The notes beneath the pieces are model-generated. The model was not told where the DNA came from. It did no database searches and was given only the letters and a program-made list of their open reading frames with translations. This document shows positions 21,690-28,506 of a stretch of 28,506 nucleotides of DNA, one piece after another; within the stretch, counting starts at the first letter, position 1, and each line of letters starts with the position of its first letter. The stretch is from Elysia marginata (lineage: Eukaryota > Mollusca > Gastropoda > Plakobranchidae). The position numbers were made by a program, and so were the translations under genes. The DNA lies in the NCBI GenBank assembly GCA_019649035.1, contig BMAT01000173.1:16756-45261 (forward strand). Direction: 5' to 3'.

Positions 21690-22125
21690 AAACTATTTAA
21701 AGAGTATGTATTTAATTATTTCAAATGGCTAAAACATTCTGCTACTAAATAAATTAAAAAGATGACCCAGCAGTAACACAAATACTACTAAGGGTGCAAT
21801 GCTGTCAAAAACGTAGTAAAAAAGAAACTTTTTTTCATGGTAAATAAGCCATGATAAGTTAAAACTATTTAAAAATATTTATTGATATTATGGTAAGAAC
21901 TGTTGCTAACAACTATTTACAGAGTGTATTTTAATAAAACTGTAACTAAGCATACTTAAAACATTCTGTTTACACTTTAAATGTCCAAACCTATTATTTC
22001 ATAAATTTTCTAAGAAAATACGAAAAATTACCAATAAGAATTTTTTTTGTGCTGCTAAAGTAATATTCTAAAAAACTACCAAATAGTAACTTAAAACCAT
22101 TTTAAAAGTGCAATACTGGTAAAAA
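21690..22125. repeat. Diverged direct duplication (about 21690-21812 and 21910-22125)
   Basis: Both copies share, in order, an AACTATTTA-AGAGTGTAT-type start, AAAACATTCTG, AGTAAC and a GTGCAATGCTG/GTGCAATACTG end running into A-rich sequence. Insertions and deletions separate them. Seen by eye, so boundaries are approximate. Confidence 0.42.
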
Positions 22126-22139
22126 AAAAAAAAAAAAAA
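22121..22139. repeat. Poly(A) run of 19
   Basis: Nineteen uninterrupted A follow the second copy of the diverged duplication. This could be a retroposon tail on the plus strand or simple slippage. No reverse-transcriptase or SINE-like sequence was recognised before it. Confidence 0.8.
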
Positions 22140-23650
22140 GTAAGACCGTCAGATTGACATTGTACTGTATTTATAGAATCTGGCTGTTAGCCAGTCAGAA
22201 CAAAGGGAAATAACCCAAAAATCGTCCTAATACAATTAAAGAGGAAAAACTCGGAGTAAAACATCTCTACTTGAATTATCTCTGATTACTTTAAATCTAT
22301 TTCGGCAAGTAAACAGGCTCAGGTATTAGTTTATTGAACCCAGCTGAATCCGACTTTGATAGTATTAGGTTTTTACCCCACAGCGTAGGATGTAGGCCTA
22401 TTGAACGACGCTCCCAAACGCGTCAGCGAAAAAAAAATAAATGAAAGACCGTGGTAGACTGTGACTATGCCCGGTGTCATGCTGTCCTACTCTTCACCTA
22501 CCTGAACCGGATTTGGTCCTCGGTTTTTTTTCTCATACCATCTACCATTCCCTACATAAACCAAATCTGTTTAAAAAAAAAACATACATTTGCATGAACC
22601 GATTCCAACTTTTCACGAATGTCTGTAATATAGCTTTCTTGAATAAAGCAAATCAATTTCAATGAGTTTGATGGGAAGGATTGGGAAAAAGCCATTAGTT
22701 CATCTTTTCCTTTGGAAATCGTTAAAGGAAAAAAGCTGCAAAGTTATAACTGCACCGTGCTTCCTATAGAAAGTGAAAAATGTGTAAAAGCTAGATCTAG
22801 AATTATGTATAAGTCTAAAATGAAAAATAATTAACGTCGCAGCCTTGCGCCTACACCTAGTATGATGGAGACAGCTACCGCGAAGCAAAAGAAACACAAG
22901 CATCAAAAATAGATTTCAAAATCGTCAGCGAGTCAGCATTTTTAAGGATTATCCCAAACAGATATTGGCGTAGATTAGAGTAGGAAATAGAATAATTGTA
23001 CCCGATTTCAAGAGAGCACATGTCGAATGAGTTCTTCAATCCATTACGAAATTGTAACAGCGAACTCCATGTTACGCAAACCCTTAGCTAAACATAATGC
23101 CTGTATTTTTAGGACCTCTTAATCATATTCTCAAGCGATTATTTACAAGGTTCGTAGACCATCAAGGCTAAAAACGATGCAAATCATCAAGGAGAGAGGA
23201 TGGAATGCTCTCTCTTCTATAATTGTTTACATGCTGACCAGCGGCGCAAGAACTTAGGTCACGTGAGAGATATTTTTAGAGAAAACACCTAATACGCTAT
23301 GCCTTGTTCCTGTCTTCTTTTGGGTTATCATATTCCTCGTGTTCTTCCGGCTTTTTTTCTAGAGTGTGTTTTTCTTGAAATTTATCGTGTTTAATGTGGC
23401 CAAAACATTATTTGAGTTTGTCTTGTGATACTTGGCAGAAGTTTTTCTTCCTTCATGCCACTTCATTTCATCTTCCCTCACTAATGGTTATGGTCACACA
23501 TGAAATATTACTTCTAATAACCGAATCTATCGAATATAAAACAATTAACACCAAAGTAAAGAACCCAATCGATATGTTAAAACTTTATCATTATCCTCGC
23601 ACATTTTAAGCTCATGAGTTTGTTTGTTACCCACAAATTTTTCCGCTTAA

Positions 23651-23764
23651 ATTTTACGACATTGTGGGTGCTGAGGTAAAAATCCCACATTTTACGACAT
23701 TGTGGATGCTGGGGTAAAAATCCCACATTTTACGACATTGTGGGTGCTGGGGTAAAAATCTCAA
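23651..23764. repeat. 38-bp tandem repeat, three copies
   Basis: Units at 23651-23688, 23689-23726 and 23727-23764 each contain TTTTACGACATTGTGG and GGTAAAAATC, with only a few differences. Each unit carries TTTTACG near the start and GGTAAAA near the end, a weak inverted relation. There are no spacers, so it is not a CRISPR array. Confidence 0.92.
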
Positions 23765-24264
23765 TACAGTAGAGCAATAGAGATATGGAGCTTACCAACT
23801 TCTTGTTGTCGGTTTTTTTTTGTTTGTTTTTTTATTATTAATTTTTATTCTACTTCTGAGACGTTCAACTCAATAGTTGAATACGCTTTATTTATTCAAA
23901 GAACATTAGTTAGAATTTGAAATTTCATATTGCAAGATATGATATTACACGAAAACTTTGCCATTCGATCTAGAGTTTCTCATGGGAGAAGGCATCTTCC
24001 ACGATAAAGGCGATGATAAGGAGTGTAACATCATGGTATACGAGTAATATGAAATTGGATCGGAAAATATTTACTTTAGAGAGCAGTAAGTTTTCTTTGT
24101 CATTTTATGTAATGAAAAATCTAATGAAAGATAAAGTTTAACAAAGAAAGGGGAAAATCGACAATGTATGAAAACAATAAACTTGAGCTTAAAATTATCT
24201 GAATGAACTAATACCAAATTTTGCGTTAATTTGGATAGATCAAATTCCATAGATATATTATTTG

Positions 24265-24300
24265 TACATGTATTAAGACTATTACACGTATTAAGATAAT
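24265..24300. repeat. 18-bp imperfect tandem duplication
   Basis: Two adjacent 18-bp units centred on TACATGTATTAAGA and TACACGTATTAAGA differ at three positions. Confidence 0.6.
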
Positions 24301-24360
24301 TCTTGTGGTAAAAAGTTTGATTCATAAATGAAAAGAAAGCTTCAGGCATGAACCTGTGCT

Positions 24361-25173
24361 GGGCACAGCTCTGTCTAAGAGTATTAAGTTCTAACTCTAA
24401 CTTGAGTTTAGATCCTATCTGAACATCTCTCTGCGTTAATTCGTTTCGTTATGTTCCACTTCCCGAATTCCAGGTGTGGTATCCGTTACACCCCGGCCAG
24501 CTGTTGTTTGTCTCTCGTGCTGTCAGCGAGCGCCTGTCTTTTGTAAAACAAAATCATCAGGCTGAAATTTCGTAACGACAAACAAAGTCAGGAATACACG
24601 TAAATTTATGAGACGCGGCGCCATATCCATCTAACAATCGAGAGTTTTGAACTTAAAAAAATATATGTAATAATTGGAAAGAAAGAAGATGACTTGTATT
24701 ACTGTCTAAGAAATTTTCAACAAAGCTGCGTGAGCTGCTAGAAATGCAAAGGTAAGTTTTGCCAGTCCATGATAATTTGCAACAAATGGGATTCTATGAT
24801 GTTTTGTGGAAAACAAAAAGCTCTTAAAGTTTTTAATTTGCTCTTCATGGTTCTACAACAAAGATAAAAGGGGAAAGAAATAATTATGGAACAACTTCAG
24901 TCGTGCAAAATATTGTAAAAACACTTGCAATAAAAAGTCTGCGATTACCACTTTCGTGAATTACCGCATGGGGGAGTTTTGGACAGTTCTTTTGTTTTCC
25001 ACAAAGCATCATAGAATCCTATTTGTTGTAAATTACTCTTTGACAGGTTCATAAACGGACAAACCTACTTTTATCCTGGGGCACAGCACTGTCTATGACA
25101 ATGAGTAATCTAGTGTCTAGATCTAGATCCTATCTGAAAAAAAAACATCCCTCTGCGTTATTTCGTTTCGTTG
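24361..25173. repeat. Diverged direct repeats flanking an inverted repeat (composite structure)
   Basis: Copies at 24361-24452 and 25079-25173 share GGGCACAGC, CTGTCTA, TAGATCCTATCTGAA, CATC, CCTCTGCGTTA/CTCTGCGTTA and TTCGTTTCGTT in the same order. Between them lies the inverted repeat at 24773-25035. No open frame of note is inside. Candidates are a nested non-autonomous element, or a segmental duplication that took in a foldback element. Confidence 0.6.
24773..25035. mobile_element. Inverted repeat with 46-bp arms (MITE- or foldback-like)
   Basis: The left arm 24773-24818 and the complement of the right arm 24990-25035 match at 43 of 46 positions, all three differences being transitions. 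The spacer is 171 bp, AT-rich and non-coding. The size (263 bp) suits a miniature inverted-repeat element, but I could not define a target-site duplication at the arm ends. A transcript through it could fold into a long hairpin. Confidence 0.6.
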
Positions 25174-25179
25174 TGATTA

Positions 25180-27185
25180 ACAAAAGAAGATAATTTCAAG
25201 CAATTTTTCAAGTTTGAAAGCTAAGAAAGAGGCATAATTGAAAATATCAATTCCTTGTTCACCTCAGTCTAAAATTCAATTTTTTTTATCAACCATTTGG
25301 AACCGCTGCTTGAGGTCGAAGTACTTATAAAGTTTCGAGACTGAAAAGGAGGGGGGGGGGAGAAAGAAAGAACGAAAGAGAAAAGAATACTTAAGAGTCT
25401 CAGAATCAGCAAAAAAATTATCTTTTGAAACGCAATCAGTTTCTGTCTGGTCATTTATCTAGTAACCAGTCCGAATACGTCGGATATTGGGATTTTCACA
25501 TTACACTTACAGAGCGTTGATATTTTGAAAGTCTATGCCTTTTTCTGAGTTTTCAAACGTGAAAAACTGCATGAAATTATCAACTTTTTAAAAGAAAAGA
25601 TACAAACGTATTCTCCGCTTTTTAAGCGCCTATAGCATTCTAAAAGGTTGAATCATGGTGGGATATAAATTGCTATTAAATTGATAAATAGATCTAAACC
25701 TTCTGATGTTTTGAAATATACAGAAAATGACGAATAAAATTTTTCTTTGAAAACGATTGTTCTCAAACAAAAATTTCCGACACCCGGCTCTTTTGGATTG
25801 TTCGCGAGACATTATGAATTACACGGTTAAATTTCATTAAGTCATTTGTCACTATTAATTTTAGTTTGGTGCTTTGGCGAGGGTGATACAACACAACTAC
25901 GACCTAGCCCAACGCGGGCGTCATAGTTACAATCTTAAACAATCTATTCTTTTTATTTTTAATACCAATTTGTCACAAACCAATTAATTATTTTTAAATC
26001 AACCATCTACAACACTGGTTCTCGGTTACGTGTCTATGCTCACAGTCATATCTCCGAGAATTAACCATAATTTTCAATGCTCATGTCCGTGACTCCGTGT
26101 TGACTTGATCTATATCATGTGGCAATATAAACTCATTTTCATTTTTAACTCTTCTTTTTTTTCCCTGGGCATATCCCTGTAGACACTTTGGTGTCTAAAA
26201 TGTCTCTTGAGAAAACACCCTTTTAACCTTTCCAAAGAATTGCGTTCAATGAATTCATTATTCAAAAGCTTTGAATCGAGAAGTTTTAATGCATGAGTGA
26301 TTTATCGTTCTATTTCTCACGCTAATTGATTTTATTATTTTAAATTAATGGTGGCTATTTTTTTTTTCGTTTGGACATACGTGTATCTATTTTCTCTATT
26401 TCGACAATGTAATTGGTTCATATTTACTTAATTAAAAATATGTTTTGTTTATGCGCATTTTATCATTACAACAAAAATAGAATCAATTAAAAAAATAGTG
26501 TTAAAGTTTTGAAACCGTATCAATTTTAAAAAACTCCGTTTAAGTCTGTCTTTTCAGTAGTATTTATTATAGAAAACTTCCTTCGATAGTTGGCCATTTT
26601 TAGTTCCTCGACAGTATATTTGAGAGAAAACGAAACCAGTGTTGGTTTTTTTTTTTTTCAGAATCATAAGTAATGAAATGCGCAGATCTGGAAAAAACTG
26701 TTTTCGAAAAAGAACAGCTGCTATCATTCCATTAACTTGCAATAGAAAAAGGTTACTAATATTATGAGATCGGATAAATTTGAAATTCCTACCATTAACG
26801 GTTATGCCACCCTTGTTTTCTAAAGAGTTGGTTGAAATCAGACTCAATGAAGAACACCTTGCGGGAGGGTCGGCGAGAACGATTATAAATTATACAAATA
26901 ATTGCGTGTTTCCGAAGCGCTACAGCTGGGCGAAGAATAACAATTTAGCAATAGAAATTAAAGCCATAAGTTCACTCCCCATTGCCTTCGAATCAAGACA
27001 GTTAGTAATGTATGCAAAAAATACATCAATAAATTGCAAATTAATTACCTATATCTCCCTCCCGCAAACCTTTACAATTTTACATAACTTTGCACTGCAG
27101 CACCGAAATTAATAGGTTAAAAAGGTCCAAAATTATGCTCTGGGTCTGTTGGTGGCAGCTATTCGCTGATTTATTGATCATGTGA
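25180..27185. other. AT-rich intergenic DNA, no gene recognised
   Basis: The plus-strand open frame at 26780-27112 is the longest here and is not similar to any family I know. It lacks splice context, and its overlap with a minus-strand frame of similar length argues against coding. Homopolymer runs are frequent. Confidence 0.35.
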
Positions 27186-27189
27186 TCCC

Positions 27190-27372
27190 TTGAAGGGGGG
27201 CAGCCCCGCGACACCTGAGCGCCCTCTTTGCTTATTTTATTGCAGACGCGAAGCAGCCAGAGATCTGTGCCCAGGTGTTTCGCCGCCTGTCTGGCGCCAG
27301 CAGCGACTGACGCTCTGTCTACAATCTTCCTCCCGTGCCCGCTCTGCCGCCCTCGCCCAAACAGTCTGCCAT
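27190..27372. promoter_or_regulatory. CpG-rich block with E-boxes and GGCGCC
   Basis: This is the second GC-rich island in AT-rich DNA. It holds CACCTG (27212-27217), CAGGTG (27272-27277) and GGCGCC (27293-27298) preceded directly by GTCT. TTATTTTATTGCAG ending near 27245 resembles a splice acceptor, so a 5' or coding exon is possible, but neither open frame after it is recognised. It shares CGCCTGTCTGGCGC (27284-27297) with 83-96. The regulatory role is inferred. Confidence 0.3.
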
Positions 27373-27419
27373 CTCGATTGAAACAGTATGGGAACCCGTT
27401 TAGTCGAAACTAGATTTAG

Positions 27420-28255
27420 AAATGCTATGAATTGAGTTTCTTTTGGAAAGAGAGAAAATTTCTTTTCTTTCTGTACCTGCCTGTAACATTTCGTTTACTT
27501 CTCCAATCCAAAAGATCATACTTTTCGACAAAATGTTGAAAACCTATGGAAAGTTTTGTCTTCATTAGGTGTGTAAATTATGGTTTTATTGTGAAGAAAT
27601 GCATATTTTATTGTCAAAGGCACTTAAGAAAAAGATATGTTTTAACTTCATACACCCAAACACCTGCATGAATATTTTTTTTCACAAGAAGGAAGAATAG
27701 AATCTTGATGTTGCTCAAATTGCACTGCATCAGAACTTTCAGTTTTTAACGAAATTATTTTGGACTCGGTTCGGTTTTCATTGATAAAAGAAAGAAAATA
27801 ACTAGACACAAGGTGGTTCTAGCTTTCTTGTACTTTTAACCAAATTAATTCTTATGGGTGAGAAATTTATTCTAAAATGTGAACTTAGTTTTGTCATAAA
27901 TTTGGTTTTATTTTACTTTGTCCAAAAATTAACAAAATGATATAAAAAAGAAAAGGACATACGAACATCTTGGGAACTCGTACGAGCTATCAAACCATTC
28001 AAAGGCCATTTGGCCTACTCAAACGCACCGCATGGGTTAACATTTCATTATGATGCCAATAATTGGGAATGCGATTAGGGCACACATTATCGGTCCTTTT
28101 GGAAAACTTGCGGGCTACGACAATTTTGCGCTCTAGTCGCATTGCCAAAAGTGGTTCTTTACCAGGTTCGCTTCAGCACCGTCGACACTTTGACTGCCGC
28201 TCTTACCAGTACCAACACTGGAACTCTTACTTGTTGTAGTTCTACGAAAGACGTT
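27420..28255. other. AT-rich intergenic DNA, no gene recognised
   Basis: No open frame, RNA gene or repeat of note was seen, only A/T runs. Confidence 0.4.
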
Positions 28256-28259
28256 TGGA

Positions 28260-28506
28260 TGAACCTTTGCTGCTGCTAATTCCACCTCTACTAATGCTAG
28301 TATCAATGCTATTGCTGACACCACTATACGCACCTCTACTGCCAATTAACTTTCCAATGTTATTACTTCTACTGCATGTACCACTACTACTACTACTACT
28401 ATACTACTACTACTACTGTTACTACCACTACTACTACTACTACTACTACTGTTACTAATACTACTACTACTGTTACTAATACTACTACTGTTATTGCTAC
28501 TACTAC
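28260..28506. repeat. (CTA)n microsatellite with a decayed left flank, running off the window
   Basis: From about 28378 to the end the sequence is nearly pure CTA/CTG/TTA triplets. From 28260 to 28377 the same three-base rhythm is visible but heavily mutated. The open frames on either strand here follow the repeat. The motif is the complement of the AGT repeat at 11092-11217. Confidence 0.9.

Larger units (their letters stand above)
21300..24360. other. AT-rich non-coding DNA downstream of the THAP exons
   Basis: No further THAP exon was found. In particular, no acceptor followed by a frame reading E-H-F in the required phase was seen. The stretch contains a diverged duplication, a 19-base A run and the 38-bp triplet repeat. 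Short open frames are AT-driven. Part of it could be THAP intron if a distant third exon exists. Confidence 0.35.

Noticed and set aside
23651..23764. A CRISPR-like array
   Set aside because: The units are directly adjacent without spacers, and the genome is animal.
26780..27112. A 110-codon plus-strand frame
   Set aside because: No family similarity, no splice context, and a competing minus-strand frame overlaps it.
28133..28458. Frames on both strands with alanine/valine and leucine runs
   Set aside because: They follow the decayed CTA/CTG repeat; no start context or domain is visible.

Overview
The window reads as a piece of an animal nuclear genome, most likely a lophotrochozoan and probably a gastropod mollusc. 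It is AT-rich and gene-poor. Introns have GT/AG borders, trinucleotide (AGT/CTA)n microsatellites are long, TACATGTA-type palindromes recur, and short TAGATCTAGA words come in dense clusters, a texture I associate with gastropod genomes. There is also a tRNA-derived SINE and a non-LTR retrotransposon fragment. The taxonomic call is inference. No bacterial operon, prophage or CRISPR array is present.

The best-supported gene lies on the minus strand at 4873-6368. It is a three-exon gene for an Id (inhibitor of DNA binding / extramacrochaetae) helix-loop-helix protein of about 139 residues. It has an in-frame stop upstream of the start codon, good splice sites all in phase 0, a clear non-basic HLH domain, and an AATAAA signal downstream. 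The DNA upstream of its start (about 6980-8000) is locally GC-richer. It holds two perfect Su(H)/CSL octamers in the gene's orientation, a CCAAT box, a GC box, a palindromic CRE and three GGCGCC (Smad-type) sites, which suits a Notch- and BMP-responsive Id gene. That reading is inference from motifs.

The second coding locus is on the plus strand at 19923-21297. Two exons rebuild most of a THAP zinc-finger domain across a 1.1-kb intron. The invariant final histidine is not encoded in the open reading. Either a further exon lies beyond a donor at 21278, or this is a decayed copy.

Region by region: 1-320 is a CpG-rich block with regulatory-looking motifs; 457-4239 is AT-rich with no recognised gene; 4240-7160 is the Id gene and promoter; 7590-8000 is the GGCGCC/CRE cluster; 8355-8823 is a SINE flanked by TTC microsatellites; 8880-13871 is mostly AT-rich with a large AGT microsatellite and a few GC-richer islands; 13872-14847 is an assembly gap of 976 N; 14848-14947 is a reverse-transcriptase fragment cut by the gap; 14950-19850 is AT-rich with small tandem repeats; 19854-21297 is the THAP locus; 21300-27190 holds a diverged duplication, a 38-bp triplet repeat and a nested inverted/direct repeat structure; 27190-27370 is a second CpG-rich block sharing motifs with the first; and the window ends in a CTA microsatellite.

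The two coding loci show no sign of acting together. I found no clearly new system. The items most worth checking are the divergent Id protein with its upstream motif cluster, the THAP finger with a missing ligand, and the nested repeat at 24361-25173.
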